Part shown: positions 33,632 through 44,540 of the stretch, piece after piece
Position numbering within the stretch: the stretch's first letter is position 1
Layout: every line of letters starts with the position of its first letter
From: Heloderma charlesbogerti
Taxonomy: Eukaryota > Chordata > Lepidosauria > Squamata > Helodermatidae
Direction: 5' to 3'
NCBI GenBank assembly: GCA_026122225.1
Contig: JANEZZ010002762.1
Location: 62,001-126,000 of the forward strand
DNA length: 64,000 bases
Program-made: the position numbers and the translations under genes
Notes under the pieces: model-generated
Databases searched by the model: none
Told to the model about the DNA's origin: nothing
What the model saw: the letters and a program-made list of their open reading frames with translations, nothing else

Positions 33632-33770
33632 GAACCAGTGGCCCTCCAGATGTTGTTGGACTACAACTCCCATCACCCTTGGCCATTGGCCATGCTGGCT
33701 AATGTTGATGGGATGTGGAGTTAAACAGCATCTGGAGGGCCTCATGTTCCCCATCCCTGTTCTACAGCAT
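33632..33770. mobile_element. Palindromic MITE, same family
   Basis: GTGGCCCTCCAGATGTTGTT, GGACTACAACTCCCATCACC and, on the right, CATCTGGAGGGCCTCATGTT. Confidence 0.7.
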
Positions 33771-34596
33771 CTAGGAAGGGAGGTCCAGGCATAAGGGGCA
33801 GCAGGGAAGAAAGAATGCCGTCATTTGAGGGAGTAGGAGTCCTTAAAGTAGGTTGAGGGTGGAAGAGTTGGAGGAAGGAAGGGCACAGGCAAGGATAAAA
33901 ATGGGAAATAAGGGCAAAAAGGAGGGAGTGGCAGCAAGGCCATGGGAAGCGAAGTAAGGACAATTTGCTTTGGAATCCAGTGGCGATGACAGAGAGGGCA
34001 GGATGGAGGCTGGAATGGGTCAGGGTTGAAAGAATCCGGTAAAGAAGTAATGACTGTGGAGAGCCTTGAACAAAGAGAGAATGCCTTGGCACACAGACGG
34101 AAGCAGAGGGAGCAGGAGAAAGATGATGTATTCAGTCATTCATTCAATGTATACCCTCACCTTTTCCACCAAGAAAACGGTGCTCAAGACGGCTCAGAGA
34201 TGAAGCGAGCTGACAGTCGTGGGCAAAGGGAGAGAGGAAGATATGACTAGCTCATAGGACCAAACTGGTGCTTTCCTGTGCATAAAGGGTCCAGCCACAG
34301 CATCCCTGGGATTGCTTGATGCTTGTAGCTCATCTACACAGAGCACTCCGCCACAGCTTACTTTTGGAAGTCCTGTGGAGCCACAGTGAGCTCTGGGTGG
34401 GAGTTTCACACTGGGTGTGCAGTGGGGCAATCATGTCAAATTCAGCCCCATTCCAGTCAACTCACATCATCACCCCATAACGCCAAGCTAGTTGTGTGAA
34501 TTTGTCCACAGTCAGGGGAAGAGTGCAGAACAGTGTTCAAGGGTGGGGACTAGTTTTCTCCTAACCCGGACTTTTACCTCTCTCGCTGATCTGCAG

Positions 34597-34774
34597 GAAG
34601 CCACTGCCAGTCTAGGGGAACCCCTGAACCTTCTAACAGTTCGCAAGATCTCAGTGGCCAGGATGCATTCCTTACCCAACGACAGCTACATGTTCCGCCC
34701 TGTGATGCCAGCCAAAACCCCCTTCCCGCTTCATGAAGTGGAGTTGGAAGCCTACTCATACAAGTCACCGAGAG
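34597..34774 (+). CDS. CACNA1H: CACNA1H exon: C-terminal tail
   Basis: A phase-0 start after CTGCAG (AG 34,595-34,596) gives 59 codons beginning EATASLGEPLNLLTVRKISV and one base of a split Gly codon; donor GT 34,775. The core LTVRKISVARMHSLPNDSYM matches the conserved Cav3 tail motif (VRK.SVSR..SLPNDSYMFRP in Cav3.2). The following FRPVMPAKTP and HEVELEAY correspond to the Cav3.2 tail rather than to Cav3.1. The segment is cytoplasmic. It follows the longest intron in the window, which contains the candidate cassette exon. Confidence 0.94.
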
Positions 34775-35007
34775 GTAATGCGTTTGTGTGGGACTGTGGG
34801 CCAGTGGAGTTGGATGCACACACACACCAGTGCTGTGTTTACACAACACTAGATGTTTCTGATCTCATCAGTATGAATCATGGCAGAACGGTTCTCTCAA
34901 GAATTGCCCAGACACCTGCCACAGTGGATGCTGGGAAATTTCAGGGTTTTAAAATCACCAAGGATCTTCAGAGAAGATCTGGACACAGGTCAGTAAGTCT
35001 CAGCAAA

Positions 35008-35207
35008 GGGCAGTATCCTATTTAACACCACCACTAACATAAATTATGTTGCACTAGCATAAGCAACTTCTCACGCTATGCCAATATCATTGGCTGGCGC
35101 AACGTTTTCTGGTTGCACCAGCAAAAGCTATATGCGCTGCGATAGCGGTTGTTTACGCTACTGCAGTGTAATTTAAATTAGCAGTAGTGTCAAATACAGT
35201 AGTGCCC
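35008..35207. mobile_element. 200-bp foldback MITE, separate family
   Basis: The ends GGGCAGTATCCTATTTAACA and the inverse TGTCAAATACAGTAGTGCCC pair at most positions. The following ~45 bp on each side also pair (TTATGCTAGTGCAAC-like against TACTGCAGTGTAATTT-like). It lies 230 bp downstream of a coding exon. Confidence 0.6.
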
Positions 35208-35845
35208 TATCCTTCCCACTGCCGACAGCAGGAGGGATAGTCAGGGCAAGCAAAGGCACGGCAAAATATATTGAATCAGAGGCCAAAGCCTGACAACTCA
35301 AGGAAGGAGCAAAAATAGATTCTTGGTGCTTTGGCTAGCTGTTTGGAAACCTGCCAACAAATAGACCCAATGAAGTCATAGGAATTTTGTGGTGGGATTA
35401 TGACCCTTCTTTGGATATATCAGGGTGAAAAATAATTAAACTTTATGAGGAAACACTGTGAAAATGTTGGCGGTTCTTTGGTGTTGCATCTATGGTGCGA
35501 AGTGTTGAGGGACGGTCTTCTCTGGCACGGAGGGAACGTGCTAGTAGATGAAGGTACACTCCAACCACTGCAAGGAGCCATTCATATCTGGTGGTCCACA
35601 GCCCCAGTGAATGCACGGCAAGAGTGTGGTGGTGTAACTAGACACATCTCCATCTGAGTAAGCAATAGAAAATGAAGGACGGGGGTCTTGCTTGCTCTGT
35701 TTTAGGTTTAATAATTATATTTCTGTCCTGCCCTTTCTCCAAAGAGCTACAGGCAGGCACACCTGGCTCTCTCTGCATGCCCCTGAGGGTCTTTCTTGAC
35801 ACACAGATGGTAAGAAGAGAGCATTAAGATGCAAAGGGCTGGATG

Positions 35846-36000
35846 CACCCAATCTTGTCTGATCTCAGAAGCTAAGCAGGGTCAGCCCTGGTTCGTACTT
35901 GGATGGGAGACCACCTGGGAATCAGGCTTCCTGCACTGAGCAGGGGTTTGGACTCGATGGTCTTGTAGGCCCCTTCCAACCCTATGAGTCTATGATTCCC
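35846..36000 (+). mobile_element. 5S-rRNA-derived SINE with CR1-like 3' tail
   Basis: TGTCTGATCTCAGAAGCTAA, GCAGGGTCAGCCCTGGTTCG and TACTTGGATGGGAGACC are the 3' half of 5S rRNA including the internal promoter area. The rest, GGTTTGGACTCGATGGTCTT then CCCTTCCAACCCTATG, resembles the 3' end of a CR1 LINE. The 5S 5' half is missing. Confidence 0.75.
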
Positions 36001-36005
36001 CATTG

Positions 36006-36225
36006 AGCTTGACAGTCAAGGTGGAACATAAATAACCAGGTGATCTCTTAGGTATGCTGGGCCCAGGCCACTGAGGGCTTCGTAAGTCATCACCAGCCCC
36101 ATGATTTGAGCCCAGAAGGCAATAGGGAGACAGTGCAGACACTGGAACACTGGTGCAACCTGTTCCCAACTACCAGCCCAGTTCAGAAAGTAGAACAAAT
36201 TGTAAACGGTGCTTGTTGTGGTAAT
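36006..36225 (-). mobile_element. L2-like LINE fragment
   Basis: GGGCCCAGGCCACTGAGGGC, GATTTGAGCCCAGAAGGCAA and CTGGAACACTGGTGCAACCT resemble the antisense of an L2 ORF end. Short and diverged. Confidence 0.45.
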
Positions 36226-36356
36226 GGCTGGAATCATCGCTTGTTATGGGTTCCAATTTCCCACACTGGTTTGCTTTGAGTTTTTCGGACAGCTCTGCCG
36301 CTTGAAGCATGCAAGCTCCACAGTTTGGAGAATGACGTTCTTTCTTTGCTTTCTAG

Positions 36357-36535
36357 GGTCTATCACCTCTGTTCGTTCCCAGCCTGTGGGGACTTGCTCT
36401 TCTCTGAGGGTTCCGTGGGAAGCTTTTCACCCAACAACCCCACCTCCTCACCATGATGGTGGAGGCCCATGGAAACTTCTACCCCCACACGCTGCCCCAC
36501 GATCTCCCAGTCTCAACAGGCTGCTATGTAGACAG
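36357..36535 (+). CDS. CACNA1H: CACNA1H exon: C-terminal tail, SPSLNRLLCRQ
   Basis: Two bases complete Gly, then 59 codons from SITSVRSQPVG to RSPSLNRLLCRQ; acceptor AG 36,355-36,356 and donor GT 36,536. Human Cav3.2 has a comparable GSVASV...RSPSLSRLLCRQ segment as I recall it. The middle, rich in Pro, His and Gly, looks poorly conserved, as expected for a disordered tail. Acceptor, donor and phase all fit the neighbouring exons. Confidence 0.92.
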
Positions 36536-36902
36536 GTGGGACTCCTCAGCATTTAACATGCTCTCCTAAAACATGAAGAAATGAACTTGAGAACTTGGGG
36601 TGGGAGTGGGCAGAGGTTATCTTCCATTTTCCCATTTCCAGGGTTATCCATTCATCTCTCATTCCCCATCCTGGACTGTCCCATCCTCCTGGCATCTGCC
36701 AGAGGTCACCCAAGTAGCCAACCATAACTGGTGTGGAGAAGAGAAGGTTGCCTCAACAACCTTCCCAGAAACTAGAGTTCCTTCAAAATGTCACTTAGAG
36801 GAACAGTCATGATAAATATGGAGGTTCCAGGCAAAGCACCTGAGGGATTTCAAGGGACATTTATTTCACTGAAAGAGCCCCAAGTATTTTGCAACAGGTA
36901 GA

Positions 36903-37110
36903 GACAACAGCCCAGTGATAAAGCTTGGCCTGCAGGCAGTCCCAAGTTCAGTCCCTGGTAGCTCCAGGTAAGGACTCAGGTAGCAGATGATGGGGGAGAC
37001 ATTTCTCTACCTCTGACCCCAGAGAACCACTGCCAGTCAGAGGAGACAGTACTGGGCCAGATGGGAAAAACAATGTGCACTGGTATAATCCAGATTCCTG
37101 TGCTCCTTGG
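36903..37110 (+). mobile_element. Diverged Sauria SINE
   Basis: CAGCCCAGTGATAAAGCTTG, CCAAGTTCAGTCCCTGGTAG and GAGAACCACTGCCAGTCAGA follow the family order; the tail is degraded. It lies in the intron before the last coding exon. Confidence 0.75.
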
Positions 37111-37733
37111 TAGCAATCCAAAGGTATCAAGCGATGTGGCTGTCTGTGAAGTGAGCTCCACTGTAGTGGCACCTCCACAGTGAAGGCTAAAGTTTGCACC
37201 AACCGATGTAATCTCTCATGGGTGTTGGATTTGCACCAGGGCCTTCTCAGGAGATTTCACTAACTGAGCCAGGGGGGGAAACAGTGGAAATCCACGGATA
37301 CGGCCTGTGTCATGGAGTCCCACCACTGGGCATTTGCTAGGCATGCTAGGATGCAGAGCGCCCACCAAAACCACCCCCTGATTACTGCCCCTGATTAGCC
37401 ACCGCTGCCACCACCACCACCAAAAACAACACCCGTAAATACTGGGCCCCCAGATAGGTTGGGCCCCCTTAGGTGGGTGGATCCACCTGCTCTGTGTGAT
37501 CCTGCCTTGGCACCTGGAGGGAGAGGGCGGAGTTCCTCCTTCCCACTGTCCCTCACCTGTTAGCTTGGGGAAGCATTGGAGAGGTAAGAAGGGGATGGCA
37601 GGAACAGGGCAAGGGCCCACCAGGGTCATCTTGTCATGGGCCTCCCAAAACCTGGAACCGGATATATCTGTCTGTATTCTTGATCCAGAAATGCCTGCTT
37701 CCCCTCTGTTTTCCTTCTCTCTTTGCACCACAG

Positions 37734-38915
37734 GAGGCCGTTCAGAGGGAATCTTTGAATGGTCCAAATGCAGATTCTAAGGACAATGTACACACCGAGG
37801 TCTGTGAGAACCGACCACCAAAGAAGCTGTCCCAGAGCATTCTGGGTCCACCTCTGCTTCACCCAGCCCCCACATCTCTGCCTGGGACACCTCCTCTTCC
37901 CCATGCTTCACCCCACCGGTCCTCAAGCGTCCGTACCCGCAAACACACATTCAGTCAGCACAGCGTCCCCAGCAGGCTTTCCAGCTGCAATAGCAATCCA
38001 GACATCTCACTCTTCGAATCCTCAGACCTGGCTGACGAAGAGGTCAGCCACATCACCAGCTCTGCAAGGAGCTGGGGGGAGCGACCGGACAGCGGAGACT
38101 GCTCTGACTCTCCCTTCACCTCTCCCGCTCCATCGCCCGCTCCATCTCCCACTCCCCTCAAGAACTGCAGCACAACCAGTCTAACAGCAGGGAGCAGCAA
38201 AGAGAAGGACTTGAAGAAGTTCTATAGCGTTGACACGCGAGGGTTCTTGGCCAAGCCAACTTGGGCAGATGACCAAAGAAGACACTCCATTGAGATCTGC
38301 CCATCCATTGACGATGGCGGTCACAGCTTCATCGAGCCATCAGAGGAGAAGAAAAGACTTCCTCTCCACATTCAGTCAGAGTCTGAGTACATCCACGGGG
38401 TTCGGCGGAAGAAGAAAATGAGCCCGCCTTGCATTTCTATAGATCCTCCCATGGAGGAAGAAAGCAACACGGCGACACGTACCAAAGCATCCGAGAACAG
38501 CCTGCTGAGGAGAAGGACCCCATCATGTGAATCCACATCCTACAGGGACTCCTTGGATCTTGCCGACAACCAGCCAGGAGATCCAGCCTCCAAGGCAGAA
38601 CGCCGGGGGGGTCCCGCCTGCCGAGGGGAGCACTTGACGATCCCAAACTTCTCCTTTGAGCAGTCCGATGCTAACTCCACCAGTGGTCTCTCGGACCGCC
38701 TCCTGGAGAGCGGCCAGGCCACACCTCCCCCTGCGGATTCCCGGCCCGCTGACTGCATGGCACTAGAACTGCAAAAGATGGACCATTTGAAAACTCAGTG
38801 CAACATCCCTGAGCAAAACCAAGAGGTTCTTGGTGGGACAAAGAGTCCCCTACGGAAGCACGGACTGGTCCCTGCGATCACAGCAACAGACGAAGCCGCA
38901 GAGGAACCACTATAG
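37734..38915 (+). CDS. CACNA1H: CACNA1H last coding exon: distal tail to stop
   Basis: A phase-0 exon of 393 codons ending in TAG at 38,913-38,915 (acceptor AG 37,732-37,733). It starts EAVQRESLNG. Diagnostic Cav3.2 motifs in order are SVRTRKHTF, DEEVSHITSSA, LKKFYSVDTRGFLAKP, RRKKKMSPPCISIDPP, LLRRRTPSCEST and CRGEHLTIPNF. A Ser/Pro-rich run with the repeat APSPAPSPTP lies between them. The region is cytoplasmic and probably disordered and phosphorylated. An uninterrupted frame over 1.18 kb with these motifs is strong evidence for the gene identity. Confidence 0.96.
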   Translation, partial: EAVQRESLNGPNADSKDNVHTEVCENRPPKKLSQSILGPPLLHPAPTSLPGTPPLPHASPHRSSSVRTRKHTFSQHSVPSRLSSCNSNPDISLFESSDLADEEVSHITSSARSWGERPDSGDCSDSPFTSPAPSPAPSPTPLKNCSTTSLTAGSSKEKDLKKFYSVDTRGFLAKPTWADDQRRHSIEICPSIDDGGHSFIEPSEEKKRLPLHIQSESEYIHGVRRKKKMSPPCISIDPPMEEESNTATRTKASENSLLRRRTPSCESTSYRDSLDLADNQPGDPASKAERRGGPACRGEHLTIPNFSFEQSDANSTSGLSDRLLESGQATPPPADSRPADCMALELQKMDHLKTQCNIPEQNQEVLGGTKSPLRKHGLVPAITATDEAAEEPL

Positions 38916-39485
38916 CTTCCGAGGGGGGAGGTCGAGAGTGAACCTAAGGGCTTTGCCACCCAAGTGGCTTTGAAGTGGAAAAAGATTGAAAAGTCACAAC
39001 TCCGTGGCCGAAGCGTATCCCAAAACACTTGTCTCTCTCTTTAAGCGCTGTGAAGGTTTTGTTGTTGTTGTTGTTGTTTTATATATAAAAAAGGACGAAA
39101 TCAAAGAGAAGCTGATTTTAAAAGCAGCAACAAGGTTCAGGGTAAGGAAAGGTGATTTCTTTTCCTTTCTAAGCGGCACACGGAGTAGCTTTTCCAATTT
39201 TTCTTTTCCTCCCCCCCTTTCCCCCCGGCGTGGCCTCGATCACATTGATTTGGGTTTCGGGCCTTTATTTTATCTTTTTTAAAGAAAAAAATAGGATTTA
39301 AAGAAAAGAAACAAACCTTTTTTGACTTTTTTGAAACGGCACCTTTTATTATTGCACGGAAAGTTGTCACAGGAAGCGGAAGTGCCCAGGAGATGCGAGT
39401 TGTATATTGTCTGTATATCAGCAGTTATTATAAATAGAAAATAATGTATTTGAGAAATAAAAAAGAAAACTCACACACATGCAAA
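38916..39485 (+). other. CACNA1H: CACNA1H 3' UTR
   Basis: A/T-rich sequence follows the stop codon. It includes a (GTT)n tract near 39,060-39,077 and ends shortly after the first good poly(A) signal. The true end could lie further downstream if a distal signal is used. Confidence 0.7.
39456..39461 (+). terminator. CACNA1H polyadenylation signal AATAAA
   Basis: A canonical AATAAA about 540 bp after the stop codon, in an A-rich context, followed by a CA-rich stretch where cleavage could occur. No earlier AATAAA is visible in the presumed 3' UTR. Confidence 0.7.
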
Positions 39486-39659
39486 AAGAGCCACACACAC
39501 ATAACACAACATAAACGTCCACATAAAAACTCTTCTCTTCGTAAACGACATATTTTTATAGCGAACAATTGTCCCAATCCAGCTACAGTTAGTCACATCT
39601 GAATCCCATTGAAGCCAACGGAAGATGCTGGTCGCAACTAACATGGGTTCTGTTGCTTT

Positions 39660-39945
39660 CAGTGGGACAAGCAGTCCAATCCTATGCATGTTTACTTAGA
39701 AATTAGTCCCAGTGGCCCTGATCCATCTCATGTCAGTCTCAGTTAACTCCCACTGAAACCAACTGTTTGTCCCCATCAGTGTAAGTGTGCCTAACTTTAT
39801 CTGTATTGGAAACACTTAAAGCGCAATCCTGTATAGGCCTATTCAGAAGTAAACCCCATTACGTTCAATTGGACTTATACCCAGGTATATGGGAGTGAGT
39901 TTCAACTGGACTTACTCCCAAAGAAGTGTGTTTAGAACAGCAGCC
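39660..39945. repeat. MITE-derived sequence after CACNA1H
   Basis: CAATCCTATGCATGTTTACT and CCTATTCAGAAGTAAACCCC...GGACTTATACCCAGG are pieces of an abundant squamate palindromic MITE, the same type that BovB copy 1 interrupts. Confidence 0.55.
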
Positions 39946-40664
39946 TTAGTCACTACTAACTTTAGCTGGATTCGGAACTGTTTATCCCACTACCCTATAG
40001 AAGATATTTTTTCTTTCTTTTTTGCATTAGCATCGATTCTCAACTGGATGGTGTATTGTTAGATTCTAAGTGGAAGCTTAACAACGATGCTTACCGGTCT
40101 CTTTAATTTTGCCCCAAATATATACCTCCCCTTCTTCTTCCCTCCGCATTACCTGACCAGCTATCCTTCCGGCTTCAGCTTCCAGCAAATGTTTTGGTGT
40201 CCTTCTTCTGGTCCCATCTTTTGCTTCAATTCATTTATTTGATGTCCTTGCTACAGGAAATGGATGAAAACCAAAATCACTACTGAATCGTAGCCAGTGC
40301 AATAACAATAAGTTATTCATTCTTCTTCTGGGTACAGAATCTGTCCTTTTTAATTTTACATATAATCAAGTGATATTGTTTTTTCCCCCTCTGTTTTCTT
40401 AATGGAATTCAGGTTAAATGTTGCAATAATCTGAACTTTAAAAGTGCACAATGAGGGCTGAAAGTGAGGAAGATTTCTGAAGTTGACAGGAAAAGACAAA
40501 CAAAAAACAAATAAATAGTAAATTATTTAAGGCTTGTTATTTTGTTCACTGCACTCAGGAGTAAATTAATAGTCCAGTACATACAGAATCAGCATCGTAT
40601 CTGTAGAGCCAAGGGGCAGTTTGGAAACACCCTCAACATGTTCAATACAGAAATTTCCGAGGCA

Positions 40665-40805
40665 AACTCTGAAGAAGAAAAAAGGTGATGCAGGTTTTTG
40701 GAATGTTTCACTATGAATGGGGAAATGCCAAATGTGGACAGTGCTGACTGGCTAGTACCTGTATCATCGTCAACACACCTCCTTCTGCCCCCCTTCAGCA
40801 CCACA
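40665..40805 (-). repeat. Old dispersed repeat shared with 18.4 kb
   Basis: See the copy at 18,375. The two are about 70% alike by eye in opposite orientations. No coding potential is convincing. Confidence 0.5.
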
Positions 40806-41106
40806 TCTCGAGAGTGCTTTTAAAATATTTCTGGAAGGTTAAAGGAAGGAGATATAGACAGGTTAATGTCCATGTGAGGCTTTTAAAAAGTTATGAGACA
40901 GCCCATCTGAAGCATTAGGAGAGGGACAAGAGCTGGAGGGACAAGAGTATGACTGCTGGAGCAGCATTCGACTTGATGGGATACCCGAATGCAAGACTAT
41001 TTGGAAAGTCAGGAGAACAGTAGGCTCACACAGCAGGGAACGAGCCTGCTGTAAGCCTGTAACAACTAACAAGTTTTAATTTTAAGTTGCCCAGGGGCCT
41101 GTTTCC

Positions 41107-42300
41107 ATGAGCAATTTACTCCAAGCTGGCTGCGTTTGGAGGTCGTTAGGGATACATGATGTCGTGGCCATCCAGCAGCCACCCTGGAGCTTCTCAGGGA
41201 AAAACCAGAGTTCCTGAGACTGCTTAAAGTCCTGTTCTTTTCCTCAAGTCGGGTTCTCCCTGGTGTAGTTGCTGTGTGCCCCAACTCCCTCATGGTCCTG
41301 GGATGTGATAGCCCTGCCATGGAGTGTGCCTTTTACCCTGACCCTGGTCAAGGGGTGTTTTCTGTGTGTTTCCCCTCCCTGCACAAACCAATGAGTGTCT
41401 ACTCAGAAGTAACTCTCCCATTGTGCTCAGTGAGGCTTGTCTCCAGAATGCCCACATCAGAACTTACAGAGATCCCCCTCAATTGCAATGACACAGTTCA
41501 AAGCCCAATTCCCTAAGTGCGGTTAAGTGTGATCTCGAGGCTCCGATTCTCCATGGTTTGCTTTATTGCCTTAGGAAGTAACTACTTCAACCCTTTGTTA
41601 TAGAGATCCTGCGGGTTAAAATGAGGGTGGTTTCTGCCTTTGTGTTTACTGCTCTCTTTCCCACAACAAACCCATTCATGTCTCCTCAGAAGTGACTCCC
41701 ATTGTGCTGAATGAGGCTGCCGTATGAATGCCCATATCAGTACTTACAGAGATCCCCCTCAATTGAAATGGCACAGTTTAAAGCCCAATTCCCTAAGTGC
41801 GGTTAAGCGTGATCTCAAGGCTCCGATTCTCCGTGGTTTGCTTTATTGCCTCAGGAAGTAACTACTTCACAGCTTCCTTATAGAGATCCTGCGCAGTATC
41901 GGTTTGGTCAGAAAGGGGGCTGTGTTCTCCCCCCCCTTCCCAGTACAAGTGTATGTGTGTCTGTCTACTCAGAAGTAACACCCATTGTGTTCAATGAGGC
42001 TTGGGGCTGATTGTGGGGCTTGTCCTACAAATGCGCACAAGGAGAAGTAACTACTTCGCACCTTCCTTACAGATCCTGGAGAGGGGTGGAGGCCTCTCTT
42101 ATTGGTTGTGCAGCCCCTGCCACTCAGATGATGTTCACGCCAACCCCCACCCTACTCGGAAGTAAGTTATATTAAGCCACCGAGAATGGTGCGATGTACA
42201 CCCTCGTGGAGCCCGGACCAAAAGCGGGTCCTACAAAAATGTGGGTGAGCCACTCCCCCCTTCTCCTTCCATTGTCATGGAAACAGGGTCTGGGGGCCCT
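41107..42300 (+). repeat. Duplicated block, copy 1, with internal 280-bp array
   Basis: 41,115-41,450 matches 53,560-53,880 closely (TTTGGAGGTCGTTAGGGATA, GGGTTCTCCCTGGTGTAGTT). Within it a ~280-bp unit is repeated: CATCAGAACTTACAGAGATC at 41,455 against CATATCAGTACTTACAGAGA near 41,733, each followed by CCCAATTCCCTAAGTGCGGT, and a third partial copy follows from 41,960. The end, GCCTCTCTTATTGGTTG, matches 53,935 onward. Confidence 0.8.
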
Positions 42301-42409
42301 ATTTGGACTGAAAGGCAACTCATACATTTATAAATAATTTAAAGAAAGAAATTAAAATCCTTAAGGGGTTTAAGCCAAGCTAAACGTGAACTTCTTGCAT
42401 ATTTATTTA

Positions 42410-42613
42410 TTACTTTTATAACCCATCTTTCCTCCAAGAAGCTCAGGGCAATGAATGTGGTTCTCTCTCCCCTCCCACATGTTATCTTTACAACAACCCT
42501 GGGAGGTAGCTTAGGCTGAGAGATTGTGACCGGCCTAAGATTACCCAGTAGGTTTCATGGGCAGAGTGGAGATTTGAACCTGAGTCTCCCCAGTCCTAGT
42601 GCAACACTCTACT
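42410..42613 (-). mobile_element. tRNA-derived SINE, antisense
   Basis: Antisense of the second SINE type: ACAACAACCCTGGGAGGTAG, AGATTTGAACCTGAGTCTCC and CCAGTCCTAGTGCAACACTC. Moderately diverged. Confidence 0.75.
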
Positions 42614-42849
42614 TACTTATCCGGATCAGGACTAGAGCACTGGGGGACGGGATTTATCCTTTTTCCCTCTGCACCATTTTCCCAATTAAAATTGTCCCCC
42701 ACCAACCCAAAGCTTCTACTTGCTCAAGGAGGACAAAACATGCAGGTATGATACCCGCACATTTTGCCTCCTGGGGTAAGCAGCAACTCTGGAGCAAGGA
42801 GGCGATTTTAACAGTGGGCAGGGAAACATTAACCCACCCACCCCTCAAC

Positions 42850-43243
42850 TAGAGATGTACAGATTTTGTTAAGTCCATTCCATCTGTGTTTTACAGATTG
42901 GCAGGCATTTTTCATTCCCTAGTCCACTCATTAATGGAATTGGATTTTTTTAGGGATGCATAAGAGTTTTCATTCCACTTGCACTAATGCGCATTAGCGC
43001 TAATTCGCACTTCCGCTATTATGCATGTGTGCTAGTGCACATGAGTGCAAGTACACTTTAGCATTAATGCCGATTAGCACAAGTGCACATTTGCACAATC
43101 CCCCCCAAAAGTTAAAAAAAAAATCTGCAAGTCCACGGAATCCACATAACTTGGAAAAAGCCAGTCTGCTGTGGAATCCACAGGTCAGATACACAGAAAT
43201 CTGAACTCATCTGAATCTGTTGTGGATTTCTCTGACATCCCTA
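42850..43243. mobile_element. Putative DNA element with TAGRGATGT ends
   Basis: Begins TAGAGATGTACAGATTTTG and ends with TCTGACATCCCTAC, which are inverted. The interior is crowded with degenerate GTGCA/GCACT words. A relative with similar ends and interior lies at 23,780-24,206. Confidence 0.5.
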
Positions 43244-43699
43244 CCCTTAGCACTATGGTCCCAGTGTGAATCTCCCTCCCACGCTGCTACTATTAACACC
43301 TTTTTAAAACCAAAGGAAGAGCTCCTGATCACACATCTTCTACCATGCCACGTCTACTTTGGTCCTTAGATGACATTCCTTGTGATCATGCTGTAAGTGA
43401 ACACTTCGCATCCTTCATGGCTCAAATGCCTTTCAGAAACGAGATGATTATCAATAATTCATTGCGGGGGTGGGGGGAGCAGGCTACTGCAATGTCAAGA
43501 ACGTGCTGACATTCTGAATCTGCTGCCAAGGGCTGAATCGCAAAAGAGAAGATGGGAACAAAGAAACGTCCCAAGAATGTTTCTGGTTTGCCTGCAATGT
43601 CTGCAACTAGGGGGGGAAACAGACAAACAAACATGGGAAATACACAGAATTTTGCATTCCTTCTAGTGTGTCAGAGAAGCAGGAATGTATCCTACGAAC

Positions 43700-43825
43700 C
43701 AGCCCTCCCCAACCTGGTACCTCCCAGACGTGCTGTTCTTCAACTCCCATCTTGGCCATGCTGGCTGGGGATGATCGGAGTGGAAAGAATAGCACATCTG
43801 GAAGGTACCAGCTCAGGGGAAGCTG
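43700..43825. mobile_element. Palindromic MITE, same family
   Basis: CAGCCCTCCCCAACCTGGTA at the left and CATCTGGAAGGTACCAGCTC near the right end. Flanking 8-mers are only 5 of 8 alike, so no clear duplication. Confidence 0.7.
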
Positions 43826-44176
43826 CTCTGTACTAATAGCAGACTGAAGAATCACAAGCAATTCAATGATAACTGAGTGTGCTCAGTGGCCACGGACACA
43901 GTGACTGGAGGCGGAGGGAATGTGGATGCAACTGAGTATCCTCAAAGACAGCATGGCTAGCTGGCTGCCTGGCACCCTGAACAGAAGTGCTTCATACTGC
44001 AACATTTTTTTTTTTTGCAGTCCCACCTGCATCTTCTAAGATGGCACCTGGTTCATACAAGCACCATCTAAAAACAGAGAAAGTGTGTTTTTTTCCTTCA
44101 AATCTTTTCTTTTAGTCATGTGCAGATTTTAAATGATTTATTAATCAAGTAAAACCACTATGGTTAATCAACTAAG

Positions 44177-44310
44177 GGAGCAATCCTATGCATGTTTGGA
44201 CAGAAAAAAGTCCTACAACTCCCAGCATGCCCCAGCCAACCATGCTGGCTGGGGCATGCTGGGAGTTGTAGGGCCTTTTTCTGTCTAAACATGCATAAGA
44301 TTGTGCCCTA
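44177..44310. repeat. Near-perfect hairpin MITE
   Basis: GCAATCCTATGCATGTTTGG...CTACAACTCCCAGCATGCCC is followed after a 4-bp centre by its reverse complement, ending at GATTGTGCCC. A second copy is at 54,870-55,005. The centre resembles the other palindromic family but the ends differ. Confidence 0.8.
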
Positions 44311-44412
44311 AGATGTCTTTAATCGGGAGATGGCCGTAATGAAAGAATTCTTAGCAGAATTTCAGAGCCAGTTCTACCTTTCTCTGCTTGCATCTTTAAG
44401 GTGCATGTAATG

Positions 44413-44540
44413 CAGCCTCCCTCAACCTGATACCCCCCAGATGTTTTGGATTACAACTCCTGCCCATTGGCCATGCTGGCTGGGGCTGATGGGAATTGAA
44501 GTCCAAAACATTTGGAGGACACCAGTTTGGGGGAAGGCTG
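44413..44540. mobile_element. Palindromic MITE, same family
   Basis: CAGCCTCCCTCAACCTGATA opens it and TTTGGGGGAAGGCTG closes it. The flanks ATGTAATG and ATGTAGGG match at 6 of 8. Confidence 0.75.

Noticed and set aside
35846..35930. 5S rRNA gene
   Set aside because: Only the 3' half is present and it is fused to a CR1-like tail, so it is a SINE.
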